NCBI GenBank assembly: GCA_030077755.1
Contig: JAQJZZ010000011.1
Span: 744,001 to 808,000, forward strand
Direction of reading: 5' to 3'
Length of the DNA stretch: 64,000 nt
Source of the DNA: Filosporella fistucella
Taxonomy: Eukaryota; Ascomycota; Leotiomycetes; Helotiales
Shown here: one piece after another, positions 12,600-24,894 of the stretch
Numbering within the stretch: position 1 is the stretch's first letter
Layout of the letters: each line of letters opens with the position of its first letter
Notes under the pieces: model-generated
What the model saw: only the letters and a program-made list of their open reading frames with translations
Database searches by the model: none
What the model was told of the DNA's origin: nothing
Translations under genes and position numbers: made by a program

Positions 12600-12662
12600 T
12601 GGATGATGATGATGTTGGTGGTGCGAGGCGGTGATGGTGGTGGTGGTGGTTGTGGTTGTGGA
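12600..12662. repeat. Degenerate (GGT/GAT)n trinucleotide block
   Basis: GAT repeats pass into a run of GGT triplets and then TTGTGG words. It lies inside the purine-biased non-coding stretch. Confidence 0.7.
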
Positions 12663-15600
12663 AGCAAGGAGGGAAAGTAATGAGTAAGTCGCAGAGTACA
12701 GAGCAGGTATAGTAGATAAAATATCTTGGAGGGTAAGTAGATGGTTAGTGTATTTCGCAGGTATCTACTGCTGGTAGAAGAAGGTGAGGTGTTTGTGATG
12801 CGACCCGGGCCAGGCTGTTGTTGTTGGCTCGCTATGGTGAATGCTCGCCGTTGTCACACCTCACACTCTGCCCAGGTACTCTATTACCCTGACCTAATGA
12901 GTAACTGGACTGCAGCCTGGCGCTCCTGCACGCTGACCTGCACGCTGCACTGCACTGGTGCACTGAATGCTCCTGCCTGTATTTCAGACAGTCTCTCGTG
13001 AGCCTCGTCGTCTGTTTCTCCTCACGACCCTAACTTCGACCTCGACCTCAACTCAACCTCAGTTGTCTCGACTTGGCGTGGCCGGTAATAAATGTCCCAA
13101 CCCAACTCAATTCAACTCAAATTCTAAATTCAACCGCAGTGACCTCAAATTCAGCCCAACGACGCTCACTGGACCTTGACTGTACTTCGCACCAAACAAA
13201 TCCACCAGCTTCGCACCGCACCGCACCGCGACGCGAGTAATACCGGTAATAGACTGAACTTTGATAGAAGGCGTGATCCCTTCACTTCGAGCAAGCTCTG
13301 GCTCTGTCTCCGCTGTCGCTAGAGTATTACAGCAATTTGTCACTTGAATGTCTATTCCACCCTCCTCCTCTTGTCCACACCCTTGGCTTCACACCCTCAA
13401 GACCACTTCTCGCTTTTTCTCTATCACTTCTTTATCCCTCTGAGCCTTCGCTCCAGAGCTCTGCCGTGCCAATGTCCAACCTCAGAATATGGCTATCGAC
13501 GGCTTGCCCTGGTATGACAGTCCGGAGGTATCCTGATCCCTATCCTTGTGGCACAATCCAGCCAATGGTACCCCGATAATGGCGTATTTCCAGATTTCCA
13601 GCTCCCGGATTACAGGGCCAGCGCTCCAGGAAGCAGCAAGTAGGCTGTTTCCGCTCGTGCAGCCACTAACTGACTCCGTACTGCGACAGCCGACACGACA
13701 CAACACGAACTCGGTCTTTTCAAGTAGCGCCCTCGCTCGTTCCCTTTGGTAGCGTCACACAGTGGCAAGCAAATGCAGATGTGTGACTTGACAGAATCCA
13801 ATCCGAGTTTTGTAGGCTCTGCCTAGTTTATCACGGTCACTCCGTAGGACAATCCTGATTGCAGGTCAAGAGATGGGAAATGCCAGAGTGTGGATGGCAA
13901 AGCTGAAAGTGATAATCGACGATGAGTGATAGTTCAGGGCACTTCGTCCAGTCAGAACAGAGAAGCCCTCAAATCTCAAAGAATGAGGGTGAGTTATCCA
14001 CATTTTTCAGCAGGTGGGGTATTTGATGAAAGCACACTTCTCAAAAAGATGTTGGAGTACACGTCTTTCCGAAGCTGGCCTTTACAAATGCGCACAGAGG
14101 CAAACAGCCGGAAGAAAATGCACGCTTAAGATGACGCATAACTTGGAATGAGATGGGAAGATCTGATAGGACAGATGATAAACTGAATACTAGACAGCTT
14201 TGGAGCAGCAGTAAGAGACCTAAGCAAGGCTGGTTGAGACATGCTCATTTCTGGAGGCATGGAGCTCAATTGTGCTGTGTGTGCTAACTCTCAATCTCTC
14301 TTTCCTAGGTAGATTACTTCCAATTCTGTTAGTAGTCTGCATCTGAACTCCGCTTTCATGGTGCCCTCGAAGGCGTTCTCCATCCATGAACTCTGCATCA
14401 ATAGCCCCGCCTTGTGAAAACAATGGCATTTTATGGAGAACAGACGCGCTGAGCTCTCCTTGGGTCTTAGTGGCCTGCACACGCGCTTCTGCTTCTAACT
14501 TCATACTGCAAACCGACGGCGATGCTTGGAATGGCCTGGACTCGGGGATTCGTGGAGCATCAACTACTGCTGTCACTACCCGCGGAAGACCTTATGCAGC
14601 ATTTATCTATAAGTCCAAATCATTCACTTATACTGACAGGCGCATTAGTGGCAACTGTCATATACACTAGGCTGTCCTGTTTAGTATAGAATCACAACAA
14701 CGAAATATGTCATCGAGATTCCTCCCATATGGACAGGCATCACTTTTTCCTTGGCCCGGAATTCAAGCTCTGCCTGTCTGGAACAACAAAAACTTGTGAG
14801 ACTTCAGCGACATGCTTGCGTGGCCGGTTAATCTGTGTGAAGATTCACTCCGCAAAAATTCACCCCAGAGTCTCAGCACCATCATCACCTTCCCCATTCT
14901 TCCTTTGGTACAGATGATAGCCAAGAGATGAGAACGAAGGACGCTTATGCGAGAGGGAATCGAGGGAATACCAGCGACGGGAGGCACGGAAATCCCGTAG
15001 CTTGTGCAGGTGCTTCCATAGTTCATTTCCTCCACAACTTCACAGGAGAGCTACCTAATCGAGCCTGTCATACGAGACACCAACAACACCAACAAGCGGA
15101 TCTCTTCTTGATTCGATACTATTCGAATCCACACATCAAACCTAGCCAGAGGGCAACAGAATTAAGCTCACATTGTCAGGGATTCCAAATCTGACACGGC
15201 ATTGACATATCGAATTGAAGAATGAAGGTGGGCCATTGGCGAAGATTTTCTCTGATTTATAGATTCAGTGTTCATTTTGAAAGTGCCATTGCGGGTCGGG
15301 CAGAAGGCAATGCCCGAGAGACGATCAGCCCGATCCTGGTTCTTGGGTCTCATTTATAACGTTGGTGGGACGTCAAAATTAGCCGCTTCTGGCGGATAAA
15401 GAATGGAAGACGGGCTGAAACTGTGTAACCTTTGGCCAGGTTCTACTGTTCGTTCTTCGTTCCTAAGACATTCCATATTTCGAAATCCCAGGTCTCGGAT
15501 GGATGTCTCTCAAAGAAGTTTCCATTCCAGCGACGTGGAAGCCTCTGCGACCTGCGATTCAGCCCCCAAGGCAGGCCCTGAGACAATAAAAGATGAGACG

Positions 15601-16898
15601 GAATGTTGAAAGGCTGCTCGCTTCTGTAGAGCTCAGTCTCCTCATACCACCAAGTATCTCTGGTCATAAAGGTTACGTATTGATTTCTACACTATCGACG
15701 AAGCGATAAAAGAAGCAATACAGACTATGGACAACTCTGGGGATCTTTCCCAATCCTAGCAAGGCCCAAGGACTCTCAGCTCATCAAGCTCCTTTTGCTC
15801 ATGTATGGGGCTGAAAGAAGCAAGATGTTGCAGATTCTTAGGGTTAAAGAATCAGACAACTCATCAAATGTGTGCAGAATTTCCATACGATGCATTGGGA
15901 CGCTCTCCAGATCGACGAACCACAGAGGCTGCTTCAGTGGATCATCATCAGCTTCGCCGTACCAACATCGATACTGCTTCATCTTTGGTTCCTTTTGGCG
16001 ACTTGCAGGATATGAGCTTGAATTAATGATTATTACTCATGCACGGCAATGCTCGAGCCATGGCTAGATTGCTTCGGCTTCAAAGCCGGGGCTAAGTTAG
16101 CTGAAGGATCACACAACAAACTGTCGGGACCAACATATGGCGTCAATTGAGCTACAGTACGGAGTACTTCGTTCCAAGCGGGAATTTGTCTGCGGGATCC
16201 GGTTCCGAGAGAACGAACCATCGACGTTCATTTACCAACAGCTGGCTTATTTGATCTCACTCACCTTACTGATGATCCTCGAACGACAACGCATCTTGCA
16301 TTGTTGGAGCCGGGCGGAATGGTGCTTGACGACGGGAGTGATCATATCTCTCATGGCGGTCAGATCGCTTCTTCATCACTTATCGATAGAAGACCAACAC
16401 ACAGCACGAGTAGAATTGATGAATACTGTCACACCGCCCAACAACTCTAAACCACATTCGTCGGTCCTGTGACCATTTGCTCATGCGAGTAGCCGCTCTA
16501 GTCTGTGTTTTTGCTGCATTCCCGCCCGCAAGAGCGGCGCGGAACGAAGACAGAGGGAAGCGAAAGGGAGATCGATGAACCATGAACCATGGATGCATGG
16601 TGCATGCGAAGCACGAAGCAGCACCCATGGAAGCGAACATCCCTGCACTGCCTGTCATTCATCAGCCAATCGAGTGTCTGTGAGATCTCGGCTGTGAGGT
16701 GATGGTGACCAATGAGAGATGGGGCCATGGATCCACATCCATGCTCACTTTTGTCGGTCACAATTGATGAGATCTAGTCCTGATTAGTCAGTAGTCACGT
16801 CTCAATTTCTCAATTCTCAATTCTCACCAGTCCGAGGAGGGAGGGAGCGAGGGAGTGTGGAGCGTATTCCTCGTTCTGACTCCGTCATCGTTTTTCAA

Positions 16899-16923
16899 CC
16901 CAATGGGTAAATTGCCCATTGGG
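16899..16923. repeat. 9-bp perfect inverted repeat containing CCAAT
   Basis: CCCAATGGG at 16899-16907 and its exact reverse complement CCCATTGGG at 16915-16923, separated by 7 bases. Each arm includes a CCAAT core on one strand, the binding core of the fungal HAP complex. Functional meaning is unproven. Confidence 0.7.
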
Positions 16924-16985
16924 CTGGTCACCCACTTCCTTCCTATTCCCACTCCTACTTGTTACCTCCACTCACACCCATTCTG

Positions 16986-17053
16986 CTCTGCTCTGCTCTG
17001 TCCTCTGCTCTGCTCTGTCCTCTGCTCTGCTCTGTCCTCTGCCCTCTGCCCTC
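16986..17053. repeat. 17-bp minisatellite, 4 units
   Basis: Three identical 17-base units (CTCTGCTCTGCTCTGTC) at 16986-17002, 17003-17019 and 17020-17036, then a degenerate fourth unit at 17037-17053. It is pure pyrimidine except for G. Confidence 0.9.
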
Positions 17054-17150
17054 CTCTCTCCCCCACTCATCTCATCCTCATATGGTCATTCATCACATTT
17101 GCCCCCATTCCATCCCGCCGACTCCCTTTTCCATTTTCCCCCTCCCCACC

Positions 17151-17174
17151 CATCATCATCATCATCATCATCAA
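17151..17174. repeat. (ATC)8 microsatellite
   Basis: About eight ATC triplets in a row, read directly. Confidence 0.85.
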
Positions 17175-17605
17175 TCAGCATCTCTCACACATCCATGTTC
17201 CCACGCTTCGCTCATGGCCGCCCACCCTTTTCCATGTCATGCACCTCGGCACGGGTGTGTACGGTCGGTCGCGGTCGTCAAAAGGTCCATGGCATGGCAA
17301 GGCAAGGCAAGGAAAAGCGATGGACCCATCCAGCACCAAGCCATGAACCCATGAACACCCATCAAGACCCATCAACCCATGGCATCCCGTTTGACTCCTG
17401 CGATTGGGATTGTGGGATGCAACGCGATACGCTACTGGAGACATTTTAGCAGTTGTGTTCCACCGCCACTTTGACCCGCTGGGCAATAGTGGGCTGGGGG
17501 GCTTGTGGATAGGCTCCGCTAGTGTCTACCAGCGTCCATTCAGCTGGACACGCGTGCCAAGATAATCCTTGCCGTAACCCTGCCGGTCACTCAGCTCGGA
17601 CCAGC

Positions 17606-17707
17606 AGGAAAGGAAGGAGAGGAAAGAGAGGAAGAAGGAGAGAGAGGAAGGAAGGAAGGGAGGAGGAAGAGGAGGAGGAAGAGGAGGGGGAGGAGGAGGA
17701 AGAGAGA
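17606..17707. repeat. 102-nt uninterrupted polypurine tract
   Basis: Every base on the + strand from 17606 to 17707 is A or G, arranged as imperfect GGAA/GAGGA/GGAGGA words. Such tracts can form triplex (H-DNA) structures and are typical nucleosome-poor elements; activity here is inference. Confidence 0.9.
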
Positions 17708-20700
17708 CGGAAAGGGATAAAAATTTGGTATTGGAAATAGCAGGAACGAGTGGGTAGGAGAAGGGTGGAGCAAGAAGACGGATAAGGAAAACAGAGGCGA
17801 GGTGAGGTGAGATGGAATTGGATGAGTTGTGCAGGTCGTCGTTGTGATGAGCCAGCCGAAAGAGAGTTTGGGTGGGAGTGGAAGAAGGAGAAGGAGAAGC
17901 AGAGGGGACTGTGAGAAAAGGCCCAAAGAGGAAAGGAAGACTAGATGGATGCCATATCCATATCAAGAAGTTCTGATGAAGGCAGGTAAGCCCTGTACGG
18001 TTCGTACCTTACCGTTTCTTTACATCTTCACATCCCATTCCATTCCCATCTCACGACTTCTGGATCCTTTTCACTTCTTCATCATCACATCCATTGCCTG
18101 TTTTTCGACTCTTCTCCTATTCCCCTCCCTCCCACTTCCATCCACATCAATATGGAAAATGGTGTAGGAAATTGAAAAATGACCTCTGTCCGACGCACGA
18201 CTGCAGCACCCTGATACGAACCCCAGAATCAAACGACGTTCGTTGGCTACTCACTCACTACCTACTGCACTGCACTGCACTGCGGTGCGGTTCGGTGCGG
18301 ATGCGAGGATGAAGACCTGGAAATGGCCCATGGTCAAACATTAATTCTTCCTCAGTTACCTTGCTGCACACTGGACCACAAGACAACACTGAAATGCTTG
18401 GGGATGGGAGCACAAACGTCCCTGTGCTTCCTGTCCTGCAGGCGGGCCGACCAGCAATGTGTCGCCTGTCTCGGTTGCACTACAGCCTCCACATTGCCTA
18501 TCGTTCAGCCTAGAGAAGCCCCCTGGATCATTTTGACTTTGGCATGATGACATTATGGAGACTGCTGCATATACAAATTCAAATATGCAACTGGTGGATA
18601 AGAACCTGATCGAACCTTTCTTAAACAAGAGTACCGATAACTATCATGGGAGCTGGCCACTATGTTCAGCACAGGTACATTAGTATCCGTTCTCTGACTA
18701 GGTCTGCCAAGTCTGAGCTGACAAGAAGAGACGGTGAGCCAAATTCGAAGTTCACTGACTCTGAGACCCTACACAAACGGAAGCATTGGTATCGCAAATA
18801 TCTATATCCAGACATTTGGCTCTCACCGCTCGTTCAATAGTTCTTCAACACGAACAACATCAGCATTTAGCAAACAGCCAGATCGGAAAATTAGTTGTCG
18901 GATTGATTGCTGATGCAGATGACATTTCAACCGTATGCAGTGTCATCATTACGAATCTTCTATGTTTGTTTTGCACTGACAATCATATCTGGTTCCGAGC
19001 TGGTTTTGGCGTTTTACCCTGGTACTGCGTCGGAGTATTCTCCATTTCTGCAGCGCAATGCCATCGTGAAAGGGAGAGTTTCCAACCCCGCCATGTCATA
19101 TATCATATGATGCACTCACAACCGATGTTCTAGATGCTGTACTCGATCAAATCGTCTCAGTTTTGCAGGGCAGTGAGCCAGAAAGAGCAGCAAGGCTGCA
19201 CATCCGAAGGAGGCCGATAGGAAGCATCGCGGCATCCAAAATTCGGCCTGCTGACCCGAACTTTGCACAAATGGGTTGAATAAGGTGAGGGTCATCATAG
19301 TGCTGACCACCTTCAGTGTCATTTAGCGCGTTCTATTGCTTCGAAGGGATTACAACCCAATACTTCGCTTTTCTACACCACTCATCATACAGGCTGCTGA
19401 GGCTGGTGTTGCACACAAACGGCCGTCAATCATGGTAAGCTCCAGCGGGACGAGGCATTCCCCTCATCAGCCCGCAGCGTTACCAGCGGTTGTCAAATTA
19501 TGGAGCCGTTCCGTCCATTCAAACGACTAGTCTTTCGGGTTTGACTCTCGATACGTCGTGTGCAGCAATGCAAACATGTTGCCGAGTACAATACAAAGTA
19601 TGTGTTGTCTCTCATGCAGCCTCACGTACAGACGTGCATCTGCAATGTTTGAAAATTTATATCGCCCTACACCTATACTCGGTGAGCCGACCCAATATTC
19701 CCTTCGGCCTTTCGAATGGTTTGAGTAAACCATGCATTATATCTAGCCCCCTTTCCCAACATCATATCACTCTCGCCAGAAAACCTGTCTTTCTTCCATA
19801 CCCTGCAACATTATTGCACCACACATTTACACGGTTTGGATGAATGGCACTGCATTCGGTCTCACCCACCTGCAGTACAAAGCGCCTTACTTTACCTCGC
19901 CTCACTCCGCTGCATCGCATTGCAGCGTTCGGTACGATATTGATCATCTGATTGCCAGCCCGTTTGATGCACTCGGATGCATTTGGAATGTCTGCATCTA
20001 TCTCAGCTCGTTTGTAAGAATCCTCCACGAAAAGGCGGATTGGGCGTTTGCAAGATATTTCGGCGGGAACCGATGGGCCGACGCGCAAAAAGCAAAATGT
20101 GCTTGGCTGTTTCTGTGCTGTTTCTTGTTTTATCTTTCTGCACGAGAAGCATGTTTGGTACAGCGTATATTCCTATTTCTGGTCATTTCTCAATGTTCCT
20201 TTCGTCCGCTTCATGTTTCACGTACTCTCATATTCGCCTCGTGGTATCATTTAGGGTAAGGGATTCGTAAGGAGTAGTTATTTCAAATTTTGAAAGCCGT
20301 TTATGAGCTGTCATTTTACGAGACGGCGGCTATCGCGGCGTAGCTAGTCCTGCAACTCGGGAGGAAGGGAGGGAGGGAGGCACGGTCGGATATTTTATTC
20401 GATTGTGAGATTTGGAGTCAGATCGTTTCTTTCCTTTCCCTCTTTGTTTTATGCCGCACTGCACCGTATGATCCTGTTCCGAGCCGAGCGGCCCGCGATG
20501 TTCATGGGATTTGGGCTCTTCAGCGGTAAAAATGTGGGTTCATGCGTAGTACTGGGCTGTGTGCTGAGCGGCGCTGTTGGGTTTTTGAGCTAGATAACAG
20601 AGCAGGTAGATGATATGGATCACGGCGGTGCTGTACGGTGCTTCGGGAATAATCTCGAATCTTGTTGGATTTCAGGAGCGGCACGGATGGGGAAGGGAAG

Positions 20701-21479
20701 GAGATGGTGTGAGAGGACAGGTTACGAGGCGGTGTGGGATGGTTTGAGGAAGTGTCTTATGTGACCCAAACTGTCGGGTCGGGCTGGATATGAGGTGATT
20801 ATGGTGAGTGGGGGATGTGAATACGGGAGGAGATGGTAAGGGGCAGATTTATTCCTGGCGTTAAGATGCTTGAGAGTTGCATTTTCATGTCAAGATAGGT
20901 GGCAGGAAGAGCAGCGGGTGTAGGATGCAAGGAGTGGTTTACAAGTGCGTCATCTATTCTTGAAGTTCAAGAGATGGCGGCTCCAGACTGTTTCAGTCTT
21001 TACTTCTTTTTCCAACACGCAGAATGCTGCGGCTAGAGATACCTTTATCCGTCATCCATCTCATAGTCCAAACTGCTTCCTTCTTTTTTGTACCAACAGG
21101 ACCTGGGTGTCTAGAAAATAACGTCTCTATGTCCTTATTTATCCTCATACGCAAATCCTCGTTCCTGGACCTAGGCTATTGGTCCCGAAGTATCGGGTTG
21201 CTGTTGGTGTTGGGGTCGTTGACCCGAGCGGTTAAAGGTCGTGGGTTATTTTGTGGGTGTGAGGAAGGGAGTTGGGAAGGGAGGGGCGGAGACAGAGATG
21301 AGATGAGATTTAGATTTGGGTTTGTGGGGGATTTGGGGGAGCATTTTTCTTATGGGCGTATTTTGGGATAGGGTATTTTAGAAGGTTATTTTGAATTGGA
21401 TTCTTTGAAATATTGATTTAGGACAGAGCCGGACAGGGGGGGGCGGAAGCTATATTGAGAGAGGTGGAAAGAGTATTAG

Positions 21480-22110
21480 AAGAAAGAGTAGTAAGTATAA
21501 CCTAGCGAAGATAGGCTAGTCTCCATTCTAAACTTTCAATGCTCTTCATTCCTTTTATAATAGGTTTTCTAACAAACTTCTCTCTTATCTCGACTTGATA
21601 AGATGTGAGAATAGCTAGTAGCTATTTACTTCGTATACCGAGTAGTAAATACTTTTTCCTTTGTAATGATTTCGTTAAGTATTGTTGTATAATAATTTTT
21701 TCTGAGCTACTTGCCATTCTTCTAGCTTGATTATAGGAGAAAATCGAGGAGTTGTTCTTGAGATTTGTAGATGTTTTGTATAATTTTTGTTAATAATCAA
21801 TTTTTATTTAATTTATACATATTTCCATTTTAGTTTGTTAATTTTTTATTATTTGAGATAGACTTTTGTCTTTTCTTTTATTTTGTTAATATTTTTTGTA
21901 CTTAAGATTATACCTGAGAAAATACATAACCTTTTGAATCATTATACTTGACAGTAGATTCTCGGTCTTGATTAGTTTATTAGACTATAGGTAGGCCCCT
22001 GGTTTACAACTATTTGCCTAACACTACTTGTTTAAATTTTGCCAAATCGGTTTTGAGTAGCTTATAATTGGCCCTATATAATGGTGACCTAAATGTCATG
22101 CAGCCACTTT
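21480..22110. other. AT-rich island
   Basis: Visible switch to a strongly AT-rich composition, with long T and TTTTATT words, between balanced sequence on the left and a pseudogene on the right. No open frame and no clear terminal repeats were found. It could be an eroded, RIP-affected mobile element, but no element sequence is recognised. Confidence 0.5.
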
Positions 22111-22262
22111 GGAGACGAAAAGAAATTTCGGTTTTATGTTGATGACATGATTTTCAGGTGTCTTGTTGTTTTGCTGTTAGTCAGATTCTTGGGTCTTCTA
22201 TACAAGGCGAGTAAAATTGAGAAGGGAAGGATTGAAAGATAATAGTATAGCTGATAGAGAAT

Positions 22263-23232
22263 ATGGATCGCGATTTAGAAATAGGAATTGGTGGGCATCA
22301 TCGCCATGGTAGAGGACGAAATGGTCGCTCAGCTAGTCTTCCGCCTCATTCGCATATCGAAGCTGAGGAAGTCAACGGACTCACATCCAAGACCGTATGG
22401 GTGGAGCATGAGAGACAAAGAAGAGAACGCTTGCGATTTTCAAAGAGGACAATAGACTCTCTACACGATTTGAGAAACGCATAGTCTCGTTTAGAATCAA
22501 ACAGCTCTTTTACGATAATGAAAACGAATATGGACACCCTACTCCCAAGGCAGTATTGAATCTCGCATCTCTATACAGGATGGGTTTATATGCGATACAG
22601 AAGGAATTAGTACGTCAAACAGCGCGTGTGATAAAGAATCGCGAAATGAGTATGCAGGATAGTCGGGTCACGAGGTCGTTATTGAGAGAGTATTGTAAGT
22701 ATGCCACTCCGCTGAGAGCATATCGGCTTTCATCCATCGATATGGAATTGCAATTTCTCAGAGATAGCCTAGGCGAAGCATGGTAAGACTGGGAAACGAG
22801 GAGAAAGTATGCACAGAGCTGGAATAACGAGACTTTCTTGCTCATGAATACAGACCCCTCGAGTTACAACTTGAAGAGGAGGAGGGTCCTTGGTCCAGAT
22901 CTATGGGTAGATATAAAGTCAGCTCCAAACCTGAATTACCAAGTGGTTCACGACATGAACTCAACAAGATGGAAAAAGCGCAGGAATCACTCCGCAGATT
23001 CTGGATGGCTCTCGCTGGTGGTATAGCGCTTACTGTTGATGGTCTTACACAAAGACCTGGTTACGTCTCTAGTAACGACGTCCGTTTCGGTGTTTCTGTT
23101 TGCACTGGGTATTGCTGTATTTTCGAAAGAGCAACAGGGGCACTATTTAATGTTGGTGGAACGACGGCGGCGTATGCGTCTGTTTTGGTGGTGTTTGTGG
23201 GGGTTAGTAATGAGGTGAGGATTTGTCATTGA
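22263..23232 (+). pseudogene. DUF6594-like membrane protein pseudogene
   Basis: The coding signal jumps between reading frames. Residues MDRDLEIGIG..SLHDLRN read in one frame, continue as RFEKRIVSFRIKQLFYDN in the next, hit an in-frame TAA after LGEAW (about 22783), then shift to a third frame at PLELQLEEEEGPW. The frame changes again inside RRFWMALAGGIAL/LMVLHKDLVTSL, and once more before AAYASVLVVFVG. The joined tail, with a GGIAL helix, VTTSVSVFLFALGIAVF and a final AYASVLVVFVG helix, is the C-terminal transmembrane signature of the DUF6594 family abundant in Leotiomycetes. The overlapping frames lack intron borders at the switches, so at least four frameshifts plus one nonsense codon make a functional product unlikely. 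Sequencing error cannot be excluded but would need several events. Confidence 0.75.
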
Positions 23233-23402
23233 GTGGAAGTATAAAGGTAAAAAAGTGCTTTATAGGTTTTAGGATTGAAATGAAAATATGTGGATTTAGG
23301 AAAGAAAGGTCAGTGATTCGATCTATTGAGGTAAACTACTTTTTCACACAACCTCTCATAATTCACAATCTCTAGTCTCGATTTCAATCCCAACCATCAC
23401 AT

Positions 23403-24894
23403 CTACCAGAACGCCCCCTTCTTCTTAACCAACTTATACCTACTCCTCCCCTTCCTAACCTCTTTAATAACAACAGGTTCCTCCCTCACTAACCTCAAAG
23501 GCAATTCCCTCTCCCTAACCAACACAGTCTCTTCCCTCCTTCTTGTCTCTCTACAGAGATGAAGTGGAACATCTGCTGGTCTGTCGGTAATCCCAACATG
23601 CTTCTCGCGGATTTTCCGTCCCCGTTTGTCACGTTTGACGCGGGTGAAAGTTTCGGATTCGAGGATGCGGGAGGTGGTTCGGGATTGATGGTTTTGGGGA
23701 AAGGTAATGGGGGAGGAGGAGCGGGTGTAGGATTGAGGGGTTGGGTAGTGAGGGGGTGGGTGAGAGGGTGGATAGGGAGGCTGGGAGTGTGGTCGAGAGG
23801 GAGGGTACGGAGGTTGAGGTGGACCGTGAGGGTAGGGAGATTGTGCAGGATATGGAGGAGGAGGGCCCTGATTGCGTGTTGGTGAAGCTTGAATCACACG
23901 TGGTGGCGGCTGGTATGTTCTAGGCAGGAGATGTGGAGGAGGAGGAGGAGGAGGCGGACCAAAATTCCCTCCTCCAAAATCATTTTCATATCTTGGACCA
24001 GGAGATCTTCCTCCTGCAGCCATAGGTGGATATTGTAGTTGATGTGGTGGTGGTGGGGGAGGACGGTTATTTCCCCCGCCATAGCCAGGTGGTGGGGGAG
24101 GAGGAGGCCGTGGTCTATTATCGTACGGTCCACCATTCATAGGAGGAGGAGGAGGAGGTCCATATCCTGGAGGAGGTCCTCCATATCCTGGTGGCGGTGG
24201 TGGACGAGGAGGAGCACTTCTTCCTCGGTCAGAATAGCGGGGACGACTTGGTGGTGGACTGTAGCGCTCTCTGTATCTATTCCTGTCCCTGCTGTCTTCT
24301 CTGTCGCGGTCGCTTGAGAGGAGGTAACTTGCTGCTGCCTGTGTTTGTTAGTTATCCTAAGTAATTTGCAAGTGCTTTCAATCTGGAGTTAGGAGAATGC
24401 ATCTCAGAAGCAGAACTTACCACTGCACCTTCAAGTAGTAATCCTTTGACCAATCCTCCACTTCCGCCTTTACTCTTTCCCCTCCTTTCAGATTTTCCCA
24501 TTCTTCTCTCCGATCTTCCTCGATCCACAGGTCGTGGTCTCGACCTCTCATCTCTTCTAGGACTCCTACCTCTATCTTCCATCCGCGGTCTCGACCTATC
24601 AAATCTATCCCTTCTTTCTCTCTCCTCCAGTCTCGCTCTCTCATACCCCGCTCTATCTCTATCACAGTCCGCACGTCTCATTGCTGGGTCTTCTGCTCCC
24701 GGATATCCAGCTCCCTCGCCGTATTGTGCCGTAAATTCTGGAGATTGTCTTATGTATGAACTTTTTCGAACTGGAGGAAGAATTCCTTCAGCACGTCGGA
24801 AGTGGACGTGTCTCTCTTCTTCAGGCTTGAACATGTATTTGGGAGGCAAGTGGGTATGATTTTGTTGCGTTGAGAGGATAAGTTGGATTGTCAA
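23403..24894 (-). CDS. Proline-rich, arginine-rich protein, 2 exons
   Basis: Exons 24894-24421 and 24338-23403 give 469 residues. The 82-nt intron (24339-24420) has GTAAG, a TAACTAAC branch and ACAG. The N-terminal 160 residues are rich in Arg, Asp and Ser with RS/RD-like dipeptides (about residues 85-140). The middle (about 190-360) is a long disordered polyproline region with PPPPPPPGYGG-type repeats. The C-terminal 80 residues are charged and ordered-looking, with RVKRDKRGRKIREKHVGI and RSRYKLVKKKGAFW. There is no signal peptide or membrane segment. RS-like and Pro-rich composition hints at RNA-processing or scaffold proteins, but no domain is recognised. An alternative start (MFKPEE) lies 20 codons downstream. 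Confidence 0.75.

Larger units (their letters stand above)
9013..22262. other. 13-kb region with no supportable protein gene
   Basis: All open frames here are short and lack domain-like sequence or splice-consistent continuation, including 9266-9697, 10563-10934, 11129-11596, 16855-17449 and 17526-17966. By eye the + strand is purine-rich (G/A) from about 10.5 to 12.75 kb, then C/T-rich around 12.95-13.5 kb. It is C/T-rich again at 16.8-17.2 and 17.98-18.15 kb, with a pure purine block at 17.6-17.7 kb. Simple repeats are scattered throughout and the last kilobase is AT-rich. It could be regulatory DNA or long untranslated leader of the Zn2Cys6 gene, non-coding RNA, or eroded sequence. Confidence 0.6.

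Noticed and set aside
16855..17449. Three overlapping + strand frames of 131-176 codons
   Set aside because: They translate the pyrimidine minisatellite and ATC repeats into Ser/Pro/His low-complexity sequence in all frames; no start context or homology-like block.
17526..17966. 146-codon minus frame rich in Pro and Ser
   Set aside because: Translation of the polypurine tract; low complexity only.
22263..23232. Explaining the DUF6594 frame changes by introns
   Set aside because: At the switches the two frames overlap or abut without GT..AG pairs of plausible length, so indels are the simpler reading.
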